A DNA stretch of 21,966 bases, taken from positions 1 to 21,966 of the forward strand of contig CAWUID010000036.1 in assembly GCA_963922315.1 (NCBI GenBank), written 5' to 3'. Of this stretch, positions 1-8,157 are shown one piece after another. Under the pieces are notes generated by a model. It was not told the DNA's origin. It ran no database searches and saw only the letters and a list, made by a program, of their open reading frames with translations. Positions within the stretch are counted from its first letter, which is position 1. Every line of letters begins with the position of its first letter. A program made the translations under genes and the position numbers. The stretch comes from JAHDBG01 sp963922315 (GTDB taxonomy: Bacteria > Pseudomonadota > Gammaproteobacteria > Chromatiales > Chromatiaceae).

Positions 1-118
1 TGTCCTCATAATATATTTTGGCAGGCTTAATATTAGATCGTAAACAGGTTCTGAGGTGTAATTAAAAGTGTTTGCATGATTGTAAAAACTTGTACTAAGT
101 AAGTAAAAAAACGGAGAT
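1..118. other. AT-rich flank downstream of the ATPase gene
   Basis: This short AT-rich stretch lies beyond the stop codon of the minus-strand ATPase gene. I see no open frame, no convincing terminator hairpin and no repeat in it. Confidence 0.5.
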
Positions 119-2116
119 TTATTGAATAGATTTCGGGCTGGTTTCGGGTAATAACGGCAACATAGCATTTATGATATTAGCAGCGAAGCCGCCGGAATAG
201 ATTAATATAGCACCACTAACACCCATACCAAAAATCAGAACGCCGCTGATACACGCAATACCAGACAGGTTATTCATCCATTCACTACGATTCATTCTAC
301 GGTGTAATGCTTCCGACATGGATAATAAATAAGGCAGGTATTGCAAGTCCGGTTTAATCAGTACAATATCAGCTACATCTTGAGCAATTGTTGCTGCATT
401 CTGTAGGGAAACAGAGATATTAGCTGTCTGTAATGCTACCGAGTCATTAATGCCATCTCCCATAAAGCAGACGGTTCGACCTTCAGACTGTAAACGTTGC
501 ACAATACTTGCTTTCTCTTTTGGCAGCGTCTCAGAGAAATAATGTTTAATGCCCAATATACTGGCTAAATCACGCGTAGGCTTTTCCTGATCACCTGAAA
601 TGATATAGGTATCTATACCTGATTTATGTAAAGCGGCTACGGTTTCCTTTACCTTTGGGCGTAAAATTGGTCCAAGCTGAATGGCACCTAAAAGCATGCC
701 GCTACCTGTTGCGATATATACCATAGAATGGCCGCGCTCTCCAGACAATACTTGAGCATCTTTTATTTTTTTCGGCATATCTATATTAGCTGCTTCAATA
801 AAACGTTGGCTCCCAATCAAAACCGTTTGATCAGGAAGAGTTCGTTCCTGGTCAAACAATTCAGCACGCAAACCATGACCAATTACATAGCTACTTTCCT
901 GAAGTTTAAGCAATTGCACATTACGTTCCCGGGCATGATGACAAATCGCCAGACCTACGGGATGTTTTTGTCGTTGTTCCGCACTTGCCGCATACTGTAA
1001 TAAACGCTGTTCCGTAATACGGCCACAAGTGATGATTTTTACCACTTGAGGAATCTCTTCAGTCAATGTTCCTGTTTTATCGAATACGATAGTATCCACT
1101 TTATGTAGTTTATCCAGGGCTCGACCATCTTTGATAAGCACACCCTGCTTAGAAGCGATGCGCAAATAATTAAAAACCATTAATGGCGCAGCGGCTCGCA
1201 TTTGATAACCAAACCCACTAAAGCTCAATGCAAAGACCTGATTTAAGCCAATAAAAGGCGACATCACACCACAGAAGAGCAAAGTTCGAGAAGCGCCTTT
1301 TTCTACAATTTCATCGCCACGTGATTGTAATTGCTGATTGAAGAGAGAAGCGTGTTCCAGTGTTTTTGCAATTTGTCCTGTCACTGTTTCACTACCCTGC
1401 TGTTCAATACGGATATGCAGCATACCCGAAATTAACAAAGTCGAAGTAAAAACAGCATCTCCTGTTTTTTTCTCTGCTGGTTGAAATTCTCCTGTTAACA
1501 AATGCTGATCCAACACACCTTCGCCTGCAACAACATGACCATCAACTGGAATTATATCTCCGGCATGAACCACGATAACATCATGTGTTTGTAAACTACT
1601 AAGCGGTACTTCAGTTTCTACATCATCTATCATGACCCATGCTGTTGTAGAAATCTTATCAAAAATTCGGCTAAAATCGACTTGAGTTTGACGCTCAGTC
1701 AGGGCAATTAAACGATGAGCTGAGTATAAAATGCTAAATAGAAAAGCAACAACAAGTTGAGAGCTGATAAAAATCGCTAAAGCAACACTGATAATGTCAT
1801 ATGCAATAACGATTATTTTTTCATTGTTACGATAAGCGTCTCGTATTTTTTTTATTAAACCAAAATAATTGTAAGCAAGCAGCGGAATAGCACTCATGGC
1901 AAAAACAGGTAAAGTGATTTTGCCCAGTACAGATAAACATAAGGCACTGAGTGCGATATATTGTTGCTGACAAGCAGCTTTTTCTGCAGGTGAAAGTATA
2001 GCCGAATGCGATGGTGCTTTTTTCTGTTCTTTTTGCTTTTTGAGGTGTAATCGTTTTTTACGCAAAACAGCATAAAATATACCACTGAGAGCAATGCTGC
2101 TAAATAACGTAATCAT
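119..2116 (-). CDS. P1B-like P-type ATPase lacking the CPC metal motif
   Basis: A 665-residue P-type ATPase of the heavy-metal (P1B) architecture, expected in the inner membrane. Visible parts: TGE of the actuator domain (208-210), DKTGTLTEE with phosphorylated Asp346, the P1B-type HP dipeptide (His385-Pro386) in the nucleotide domain, and GDGIND (553-558). Paired membrane segments lie near 55-85, 100-135, 275-315 and 615-655. There is no N-terminal HMA domain; the N-terminus carries a Lys-rich stretch (about 19-33). The membrane segment that normally holds CPCALGLATP reads FGYQMRAAAP (302-311), so the usual Cys ligands are absent and the substrate cannot be predicted. The gene stands alone and is AT-richer than the core genes, which suggests transfer. 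No clear Shine-Dalgarno precedes the chosen ATG, so the start is uncertain. The fold is certain, the ion is not. Confidence 0.9.
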   Translation of the reverse strand: MITLFSSIALSGIFYAVLRKKRLHLKKQKEQKKAPSHSAILSPAEKAACQQQYIALSALCLSVLGKITLPVFAMSAIPLLAYNYFGLIKKIRDAYRNNEKIIVIAYDIISVALAIFISSQLVVAFLFSILYSAHRLIALTERQTQVDFSRIFDKISTTAWVMIDDVETEVPLSSLQTHDVIVVHAGDIIPVDGHVVAGEGVLDQHLLTGEFQPAEKKTGDAVFTSTLLISGMLHIRIEQQGSETVTGQIAKTLEHASLFNQQLQSRGDEIVEKGASRTLLFCGVMSPFIGLNQVFALSFSGFGYQMRAAAPLMVFNYLRIASKQGVLIKDGRALDKLHKVDTIVFDKTGTLTEEIPQVVKIITCGRITEQRLLQYAASAEQRQKHPVGLAICHHARERNVQLLKLQESSYVIGHGLRAELFDQERTLPDQTVLIGSQRFIEAANIDMPKKIKDAQVLSGERGHSMVYIATGSGMLLGAIQLGPILRPKVKETVAALHKSGIDTYIISGDQEKPTRDLASILGIKHYFSETLPKEKASIVQRLQSEGRTVCFMGDGINDSVALQTANISVSLQNAATIAQDVADIVLIKPDLQYLPYLLSMSEALHRRMNRSEWMNNLSGIACISGVLIFGMGVSGAILIYSGGFAANIINAMLPLLPETSPKSIQ

Positions 2117-2288
2117 AAATTTTGGTGTTTGTCAAAAAGAATAGCCGCAGTCGTTCACGGAGAACCACGTCCGGCAATGCTTGTGAGTTGAGGAGATACA
2201 ACGACTTCCGGAATCATTCTCAGGATGACACCATAGTATGGCAGCCCTGCGGAGGATATACTCATGCTCAGGTCATGCTTTGTAGTGG

Positions 2289-3335
2289 TTATTGTTTGCT
2301 GTACCAGGTACCGCGCGCCTTGCCGTGACGTACCAGCAGGTCACAAGCGACTAAGTCAGTCAGACGTTTTTTGATGGTGGAGCGGGCAGTAGTCGGGAGC
2401 AGAGTGGTTGCATCCCGCAGGGTGATACGCTGGTGCTGGTCAACATATTGCATGATCAGCATGCTGTCACGTGGGAGTTCGGTGTAAAGATTGCTGGTGT
2501 GTAGTTTGGCCGCCAGGTGATCTTTCTGCCGTTTCAGGCTGTGTAAAAAGAAGCCAAGCCAGGGTTGCCAGTCTGGTTGATTCTGTTGCAATGTTTTCTG
2601 GGTGCGCTGTAGTGCCAGATAGTAGGCTTCTTTGTTTTTTTCGATGATGCTTTCGAGCGAGGCATACGGGATGTAGTGGTAGCCTGTTTTCAGTAATAGC
2701 AGACTGGTCAGGATGCGTGCTAAACGACCATTGCCGTCCTGAAACGGATGGATGGCGAGGAACACGACATGGAAGATGGCTGTGACCAGCAGGGGATGGT
2801 AGCCGTTGTCGGCCAGTGTTTCTCGGGTCCAGAGCAGGAGCTCCTGTATTCTGGTCGGCGTTTCAAATGGCGTGCTGGTCGCAAAGACGACTCCGAGGTG
2901 GGTACCGTCTGGCGCAAAGGCTTCGACATGGTTGGTGTGTTTTTTGTATTCGCCACGATGCCAGGCATCTTTTTCTGCATGCCGTAGCAGCGTGGCATGC
3001 AGTTGTTTGAGATAATTTTCGGTGATCGGAATCTGCGCATGATTGGCAAAGATCAGGTCCATTGCCTCGGCGTAGCCTGCGACTTCCTGTTCATCGCGGG
3101 TGGTAAAGGAGGTCTTGTGTACCTGGTTCAGCAGTGACTCAATCTGGGCATCGTTCAGCTTCACCCCTTCAATGCGGGTTGAGGATCCGATACTTTCGAT
3201 AGTGGCGACCTGTCGCAGAGCGGATAGTCGTTCTGGCGTCTGATGATGTTGTTCTTGCCAGTGGTTTCTGAAGTCATCTATTTCGGCGATCAGGCGGAGT
3301 AGTTCCGGTGTGACTGTCAGAGATTGCAGGTGCAT
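2289..3335 (-). CDS. Fic family protein AMP-transferase with C-terminal winged helix
   Basis: A 348-residue Fic protein, predicted to transfer AMP (or another nucleotide moiety) from a nucleotide to a hydroxyl side chain of a target protein. The catalytic loop HPFQDGNGR occupies 196-204 with His196. An inhibitory-helix motif of the S/TxxxE G/N type, SSTRIEG, lies at 51-57 with Glu56, so this is a class II (N-terminal, cis-inhibited) Fic protein that is probably autoinhibited. Residues about 288-345 look like a winged helix-turn-helix, suggesting DNA binding. No antitoxin-like partner gene is adjacent, which fits intramolecular inhibition. A 70-bp array of phased decamers sits 45 bp upstream of the start and is a plausible operator for the protein's own winged helix. 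The target protein cannot be inferred. It belongs to the accessory flank beside corC. Confidence 0.93.
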   Translation of the reverse strand: MHLQSLTVTPELLRLIAEIDDFRNHWQEQHHQTPERLSALRQVATIESIGSSTRIEGVKLNDAQIESLLNQVHKTSFTTRDEQEVAGYAEAMDLIFANHAQIPITENYLKQLHATLLRHAEKDAWHRGEYKKHTNHVEAFAPDGTHLGVVFATSTPFETPTRIQELLLWTRETLADNGYHPLLVTAIFHVVFLAIHPFQDGNGRLARILTSLLLLKTGYHYIPYASLESIIEKNKEAYYLALQRTQKTLQQNQPDWQPWLGFFLHSLKRQKDHLAAKLHTSNLYTELPRDSMLIMQYVDQHQRITLRDATTLLPTTARSTIKKRLTDLVACDLLVRHGKARGTWYSKQ

Positions 3336-3380
3336 AAGCTGCTGTTTTGTTTATGTCTTGAAATGATGGTACTTGTGGTA

Positions 3381-3450
3381 TCCAATAATATCCGATTATG
3401 TCCAATAATATCCGATTATGTCCAATAATATCCGATTATGTCCAATAATA
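3381..3450. repeat. Phased 10-bp repeat array upstream of fic
   Basis: Seven contiguous decamers alternate tccaataata and tccgattatg, giving 3.5 copies of a 20-bp unit. Read towards fic, each decamer fits YATWATYGGA. A 10-bp period puts every copy on nearly the same face of the helix. The array ends 45 bp before the fic start codon. A promoter may lie inside it (TTGGAC and CATAAT spaced by 19), but this is weak. Confidence 0.9.
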
Positions 3451-3464
3451 AAGAACAGGTTCTT
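3451..3464. terminator. AAGAACAGGTTCTT palindrome, possible weak terminator after corC
   Basis: A 14-bp palindrome (6-bp arms) directly abuts the decamer array. Read on the minus strand it lies about 35 nt after the corC stop and is followed by TATTATT, which would make a weak intrinsic terminator. On the plus strand it is followed by GG and seven T. It could equally be a protein-binding site belonging to the fic control region. Confidence 0.3.
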
Positions 3465-3498
3465 GGTTTTTTTGTCGATGGCGATATTCTGTCTGGCG

Positions 3499-4389
3499 TT
3501 ATGGCGCCTCCTGGTTCTGGGCGTCAGATGAGTTTGCGGCATCTTGTGTGTGTTCTGCTGAGTTGACGCTCAGCAGGCGTATTCTGCGGCTGTCGGCAGC
3601 CAGGATGGAAAATGTCAAAGGGGCTATCGTGACTTGTTCGCCCCGGTCTGGCAGGTGTCCAAGTGCATTCAGCACTAGTCCGCCGATGGTATCGTTGTGC
3701 GGGCTGGTATAGTCGGTGTGGAAGTAGTCATTGAAGGTGCTGAGGGGTGTTTGCGCTTTGACGGTATAGGTGTGTTTGTCCCGCTGCATGATGGACGTGC
3801 CTTCGTCAAAGTCGTATTCGTCGGCAATGTCGCCGACAATCTGTTCCAGTACGTCTTCAATCGTCACCAGGCCGGCAGCAGCGCCATATTCATCGATCAC
3901 GATCGCAATGTGGTTGCGACTGGAGCGAAATTCTTTCAGTAGCACGTCCAGCGGTTTGCTTTCGGGCACGTAGACTGCCGGGCGCAGCACGTCGCGCATT
4001 TTGAAGCGTTCCGGCTCGGTGAAATAGTGCAGCAGGTCTTTGGCGAGTAAAGTGCCGACCACGTTGGCGCGGTCTTCGCCGATTACCGGAAAGCGCGAGT
4101 GGGCGCTGCGGGTGACGGTGGGGAGGATGTCGGGCAGGGTGGCGTCTCGTTTCAGCACCACCATCTGAGCGCGTGGAATCATGATATCGCGTACGCGCAG
4201 GTCGGAGACTTGCAGCACGCCCTCCATCATGGCGAGGGCGTCCGTGTTAAACAGGGTGCGGTTTTTTGCCTGGCGCAATAGTTCGACCAGTTGCGCTTTT
4301 GTTTCGGGTTCGTTGTTGTTGGCGGGTAACAATCTTTCCAGCAGGCGGGCGCTGAATGAGCTGTTACCCGATCGTTGGTCTGCGTTCAT
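3499..4389 (-). CDS. corC: CorC/YbeX family CBS-domain protein
   Basis: A 296-residue protein of the CorC/HlyC family without membrane segments, as in E. coli YbeX. It has a CBS pair (about 65-190, beginning VRDIMIPRAQMV) and a C-terminal CorC_HlyC domain (about 205-285, with TIGGLVLNALGHLPDRGE). The family is linked to Mg2+/Co2+ efflux and, for YbeX, to ribosome metabolism; the molecular role is not settled. Its ATG overlaps the ybeY stop by one base (TGATG), so translation is probably coupled. In many gammaproteobacteria lnt follows corC. Here it does not: the next gene is fic, after a repeat array, so this is where conserved order ends. Confidence 0.93.
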   Translation of the reverse strand: MNADQRSGNSSFSARLLERLLPANNNEPETKAQLVELLRQAKNRTLFNTDALAMMEGVLQVSDLRVRDIMIPRAQMVVLKRDATLPDILPTVTRSAHSRFPVIGEDRANVVGTLLAKDLLHYFTEPERFKMRDVLRPAVYVPESKPLDVLLKEFRSSRNHIAIVIDEYGAAAGLVTIEDVLEQIVGDIADEYDFDEGTSIMQRDKHTYTVKAQTPLSTFNDYFHTDYTSPHNDTIGGLVLNALGHLPDRGEQVTIAPLTFSILAADSRRIRLLSVNSAEHTQDAANSSDAQNQEAP

Positions 4390-4853
4390 CAGGTTGTTGT
4401 GTTCTCCTCTGTGTGGGTGGTGTAAGGATCAGGATAACCGAGTTCTTGTAACAGTTGTTGTTCCAGCGTTTCCATGATCTGTGCCTCGGCTTCTGTCTGG
4501 TGATCGTAGCCACGCAGGTGCAGGATGCCGTGGATCACCAGGTGTGCCCAATGGGCATCCGGAGATTTGTGTTGTGCGGTTGCTTCGGCGATAACCAGGG
4601 GCGCACAGATCACCAGGTCGCCCAGATAATCTTGTGGCAGTCCGGGTGGAGCCGTGCAGGGGAAACTCAGTACGTTGGTTGGCCGGTCTTTGCCACGATA
4701 GCGCTGGTTCAGTTCGCGGCTTTCTGCTGCATCCGTGATACGGATGACGATGTCGTTCGGGTTATGGTCTTGCAGTGCGATTTCTGCCCACTGGTTGAAT
4801 GTGGCTTCGGCCGGGGCGGACAGCGCCTGTTCATTCTGGAGAATCAGCGACAT
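4389..4853 (-). CDS. ybeY: Endoribonuclease YbeY (rRNA maturation)
   Basis: A 154-residue single-domain metalloprotein of the UPF0054 family. The zinc motif H-x3-H-x5-H is intact in HGILHLRGYDH (His108, His112, His118). The conserved block RPTNVLSFP is also present (57-65). The family acts in 16S rRNA 3'-end maturation and 70S ribosome quality control, in the cytoplasm. The start codon lies within the last bases of ybeZ (10-nt overlap) and the stop overlaps the corC start, so it is embedded in a translationally coupled ybeZ-ybeY-corC trio. Length is normal for the family. Confidence 0.96.
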   Translation of the reverse strand: MSLILQNEQALSAPAEATFNQWAEIALQDHNPNDIVIRITDAAESRELNQRYRGKDRPTNVLSFPCTAPPGLPQDYLGDLVICAPLVIAEATAQHKSPDAHWAHLVIHGILHLRGYDHQTEAEAQIMETLEQQLLQELGYPDPYTTHTEENTTT

Positions 4854-5758
4854 GTTGCCTGGTCGTAAGCGTGGATGATTTGTTGTACCAGCGGATGGCG
4901 TACCACATCGCGGGCGCCGAAGCGGGTGATGCTGATGCCCGAGAGGGTATTGAGCAGGCTGAGGGCTTGTTTCAGGCCGGAGGGCTGGTTGGCAGGCAGG
5001 TCGATCTGGGTCAGGTCGCCAGTGATAACGGCGGTAGAACCAAAACCGAGTCGGGTCAGAAACATTTTCATCTGGGTGCAGGTAGTATTCTGCGCTTCGT
5101 CCAGCAGGATGAAGGCTTCATTCAGGGTGCGTCCGCGCATGTAGGCGAGCGGCGCGACTTCGATCACCTGACGTTCGATCAGTTTGTGTACTTTGTCCTG
5201 GCCCAGCATATCGTATAAGGCATCATACAGCGGGCGCAGGTAGGGGTCGATTTTCTGGCTCAGGTCACCGGGCAGAAAGCCCAGGCGTTCCCCGGCTTCC
5301 ACTGCGGGACGCACCAGCAGAATACGTTTGATCTGATCCTGTTGCAGGGCGGCGACTGCACCGGCCACTGCCAGGTAGGTTTTGCCGGTACCCGCCGGGC
5401 CGATGCCGAAGTTCAGGGCGTGTGTCCGGATGTGTTGCAGGTAGGTTGCTTGTTGGGCACTGCGGGGTTTGATGTGACCACGCCGGGTAGTGACGTCCGG
5501 GAGACTGGTGTGCAGTTGCAGGTGGATTTGTTCCGGGTTGAGTGAGCCATGCGCGGTCTGGGCATACAAGGTGCGCAGGTGTTGTGCACCACTCCGGATC
5601 GCCTCAGGCGTGCCGTGCAGTTGCAGTTGATGTCCGCGGCGATGGATGTGGATGTCGAGGTGTTGTTCCAGTTGGTGCAGGTTCTGGTCCAGCTGGCCGC
5701 ATAGTTCACGCAGGCGGTGATTGTCTTCCGGTTCCAGATGCAGGTGTTGTGTGTCCAT
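4844..5758 (-). CDS. ybeZ: PhoH-like ATPase YbeZ
   Basis: A 304-residue PhoH-family P-loop ATPase. Walker A GPAGTGKT is at 120-127 and a Walker B-like FILLDEAQN at 216-224; family blocks such as VRPAVEAGERLGFLPGD follow Walker A. The N-terminal 90 residues are His/Gln-rich and form the domain usual for this group. The frame stays open 21 codons further upstream, but that would overlap miaB. The Met at 5758 gives MDTQHLHLEPED and begins one base after the miaB stop, so I chose it. YbeZ partners YbeY in RNA metabolism; the exact substrate is unsettled. Confidence 0.95.
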   Translation of the reverse strand: MDTQHLHLEPEDNHRLRELCGQLDQNLHQLEQHLDIHIHRRGHQLQLHGTPEAIRSGAQHLRTLYAQTAHGSLNPEQIHLQLHTSLPDVTTRRGHIKPRSAQQATYLQHIRTHALNFGIGPAGTGKTYLAVAGAVAALQQDQIKRILLVRPAVEAGERLGFLPGDLSQKIDPYLRPLYDALYDMLGQDKVHKLIERQVIEVAPLAYMRGRTLNEAFILLDEAQNTTCTQMKMFLTRLGFGSTAVITGDLTQIDLPANQPSGLKQALSLLNTLSGISITRFGARDVVRHPLVQQIIHAYDQATCR

Positions 5759-5759
5759 C

Positions 5760-7082
5760 TCAGGCGAGCAGGGCACCGCGTAATGAGTTGGGCATGGCCT
5801 CAGTGATCTGCACGTCGGCAAATTGCCCGATCAGGGTACGTGGCCCGGCAAAATTAACCACCCGGTTGTTTTCGGTGCGCCCGGCCAGTTCGTCCGGGTT
5901 TTTGCGTGCTGGCCGATCAACCAGGATGCGCTGGGTGGTGCCGACCATTTGCCGGCTGATCTGTTGCGCTTGCTGGTTGATGGTGTGTTGCAGTTGTTGC
6001 AGGCGGGCTTGTTTAGTCGCGTGGGGGGTGTCATCCGGCAGGTCGGCAGCAGGTGTGCCTGGGCGTGGACTGTAGATAAAGCTGTATGACTGGTCGAAGC
6101 CAATGTCGTTGATCAGTTGCATCGTGTGTGCAAAGTCGGCATCTGTCTCGCCCGGAAAGCCAATGATGAAGTCGGAGGACAGGCTGATGTCTGGACGATG
6201 CTGGCGCAGGCGTCTGATCTTTTGTTTATATTCAAATGCGCTGTGCCCGCGCTTCATCTGCATCAGAATACGATCTGAACCGGACTGCACCGGCAGATGC
6301 AGGTGGTCGACCAGCTCCGGGACGTCTGCATACACTTCAATCAGCGCATCGCTGAATTCGACCGGATGCGATGTGGTGTAGCGTATCCGTTCAATACCGT
6401 CTATTGCCGCAACGTAACGGATCAGCAGTGCCAGGTCGGCAATGTCGCCATCTGCCATCTGGCCGCGATACGCATTGACGTTCTGGCCAAGCAGATTGAC
6501 TTCGCGCACACCTTGTGTGGCCAGTGCAGCGATTTCGGCCAGGATGTCGTCAAATGGTCGGCTGATCTCGGTACCCCGGGTGTAGGGCACAACACAAAAG
6601 GTGCAGTACTTTGAGCAGCCTTCCATGATGGAGACGTAAGCCGTCGGGCCTTCAGCACGTGGTTGCGGCAGGCAGTCGAATTTTTCGATTTCGGGAAAGC
6701 TGACGTCTATCGCCGGTTGGCCGGTGCGGGCCTGAGTCAGGAGTTGCGGCAGTCGATGCAGGGTTTGCGGGCCGAATACCAGGTCGACATAGGGTGCGCG
6801 CTGGCGGATCGCTTCGCCTTCCTGGCTGGCGACACAGCCGCCGACCCCAATAATCAGGTCTGGTTTTTGTGCCTTCAGTGCCTGCCATTCGCCCAGTTGC
6901 GAGAAGACCTTTTCCTGTGCTTTTTCGCGTATGGAACAGGTATTCAGTAACAGAACGTCCGCTTGTGCCGGGTCTTGTGTCTCGCGCAGGCCGTGGGCTG
7001 TATGCAGGACATCGCGCATTTTCTGCGAGTCGTACACATTCATCTGACAGCCGTGTGTTTTGATATAAACGTTGCCGCTCAT
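5760..7082 (-). CDS. miaB: tRNA-2-methylthio-N6-dimethylallyladenosine synthase MiaB
   Basis: A 440-residue radical SAM methylthiotransferase that adds the methylthio group to i6A37 of tRNAs reading UNN codons. Three N-terminal cluster cysteines are in HGCQMN (Cys12), NTCSIRE (Cys49) and GGCVASQ (Cys83). The radical SAM CxxxCxxC is CSKYCTFC (Cys156, Cys160, Cys163), followed by VVPYTRGTEISR. A C-terminal TRAM domain occupies about 375-440. The frame is open 28 codons further upstream inside the DAHP synthase gene, but MSGNVYIKTHGCQMN is the family N-terminus and starts 4 nt after that gene's stop. No strong Shine-Dalgarno precedes it. ybeZ starts one base after its stop. Confidence 0.97.
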   Translation of the reverse strand: MSGNVYIKTHGCQMNVYDSQKMRDVLHTAHGLRETQDPAQADVLLLNTCSIREKAQEKVFSQLGEWQALKAQKPDLIIGVGGCVASQEGEAIRQRAPYVDLVFGPQTLHRLPQLLTQARTGQPAIDVSFPEIEKFDCLPQPRAEGPTAYVSIMEGCSKYCTFCVVPYTRGTEISRPFDDILAEIAALATQGVREVNLLGQNVNAYRGQMADGDIADLALLIRYVAAIDGIERIRYTTSHPVEFSDALIEVYADVPELVDHLHLPVQSGSDRILMQMKRGHSAFEYKQKIRRLRQHRPDISLSSDFIIGFPGETDADFAHTMQLINDIGFDQSYSFIYSPRPGTPAADLPDDTPHATKQARLQQLQHTINQQAQQISRQMVGTTQRILVDRPARKNPDELAGRTENNRVVNFAGPRTLIGQFADVQITEAMPNSLRGALLA

Positions 7083-7086
7083 GGCT

Positions 7087-8142
7087 TCAGGTACGGCGTC
7101 TGCGGCGCACAGCATCTGCCAGTTGTTCCAGTACCGGGATGCTGTCTTCCCAGGACAGGCAGGCATCCGTGATGCTTTGTCCGTAAGTGAGTGATTGGTC
7201 AGGTTGCAGGCTCTGGTTGCCAGCGACCAGATGGCTTTCGATCATCACCCCGATCAGGTGCCGGTTGCCATCGGCAATCTGTTGTGCCACATCGGTCGCA
7301 ACGATTTTTTGTCGCTCGTGTTGTTTGTGACTGTTCGCATGGCTGAAGTCGATCATCAGATTCGGGCGCAGCTGAGCTTGTTGCAGGGTAGCCATAGCAC
7401 TTTCGACGGATTCGCGATCATAGTTGGGTCGCTTCCCGCCGCGCAGAATCACGTGGGTATCCGGGTTGCCTGCGGTGTTGAAGATGGCTGATCGTCCTTG
7501 TTTGGTCACTGACATGAACACATGTGGGCGTGAAGCGGCGCCGATGGCGTCTATAGCAATTTTGGTATTGCCGTCTGTGCCGTTTTTAAATCCGACCGGA
7601 CAGGAGAGTCCGGAAGCCAGTTCGCGGTGGCCTTGGCTTTCGGTGGTGCGGGCACCGATGGCGCCCCAACTGATCAGATCAGCGACATATTGCGGGCTGA
7701 TCAGATCCAGAAATTCGGTACCGGCCGGGAGTTGTTTGTCGTTAATTTCCAGTAATAACTGACGCGCACTGCCCAATCCGGTGTTGATGTCGAAACTTTC
7801 GTCCAGGTGTGGATCGTTGATCAGACCTTTCCAGCCAACGGTGGTACGTGGTTTTTCAAAATAGACCCGCATCACGATTTCCAGCTCTGCAGCCAGTTTG
7901 TTGCGCATGATGCATAATTTGTCTGCATATTCGTGGGCGGCAACCGGATCATGGATTGAACAGGGCCCGATCACGACCAGCAGCCGGTCATCGGAGCCAC
8001 CCAGAATATGCTGAATGCTGCGCCGCGCCTGAGTAACGGTGCGTGCTGCCATGTCGGTCATCGGGTACCGTTTGTGCAGAGTTTCCGGGCTGTCAACTTC
8101 GGTGGTGGCGGTGATACGGAGGTCTTCAGTCGTTTGTGTCAT
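7087..8142 (-). CDS. aroG: Class I DAHP synthase (3-deoxy-7-phosphoheptulonate synthase)
   Basis: A 351-residue AroF/G/H-type enzyme condensing phosphoenolpyruvate and erythrose 4-phosphate, the first step of aromatic amino acid synthesis. Long stretches match the family: RLLVVIGPCSIHDP, VYFEKPRTTVGWKGLINDP, SWGAIGARTTESQ, SGLSCPVGFKNGTDG, MIDFSHANS and VMIESHLVAGNQ. Length matches the E. coli enzymes. Which amino acid inhibits it cannot be told by eye, so the aroG symbol marks the subfamily only. It begins 15 nt after the MBL-fold gene, with no good Shine-Dalgarno, and ends 4 nt before miaB. No leader peptide or attenuator is visible in the 15-nt gap. Confidence 0.95.
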   Translation of the reverse strand: MTQTTEDLRITATTEVDSPETLHKRYPMTDMAARTVTQARRSIQHILGGSDDRLLVVIGPCSIHDPVAAHEYADKLCIMRNKLAAELEIVMRVYFEKPRTTVGWKGLINDPHLDESFDINTGLGSARQLLLEINDKQLPAGTEFLDLISPQYVADLISWGAIGARTTESQGHRELASGLSCPVGFKNGTDGNTKIAIDAIGAASRPHVFMSVTKQGRSAIFNTAGNPDTHVILRGGKRPNYDRESVESAMATLQQAQLRPNLMIDFSHANSHKQHERQKIVATDVAQQIADGNRHLIGVMIESHLVAGNQSLQPDQSLTYGQSITDACLSWEDSIPVLEQLADAVRRRRRT

Positions 8143-8157
8143 GGTATGTAGATGTTA

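Noticed and set aside
2145..2210. Possible group II intron remnant (ACGTCCGG with GTCGTT/AACGAC pairing)
   Set aside because: Only a few bases match; there is no domain V, no reverse transcriptase and no clear intron end.
2122..2328. A 68-codon plus-strand open frame between the ATPase and fic
   Set aside because: It runs into the antisense of the fic 3' end, has no ribosome-binding site and its protein resembles nothing I know.
3381..3450. CRISPR-like array
   Set aside because: The units are contiguous decamers with no unique spacers and no cas genes nearby, so it is a simple tandem repeat.
5759..5821. Upstream start for ybeZ giving 325 residues
   Set aside because: It would overlap miaB by over 60 nt; the Met one base after the miaB stop matches the family N-terminus better.
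7083..7166. Upstream start for miaB giving 468 residues
   Set aside because: It lies inside the DAHP synthase gene, and the extra residues are unlike MiaB; MSGNVYIKTHGCQMN is the expected N-terminus.
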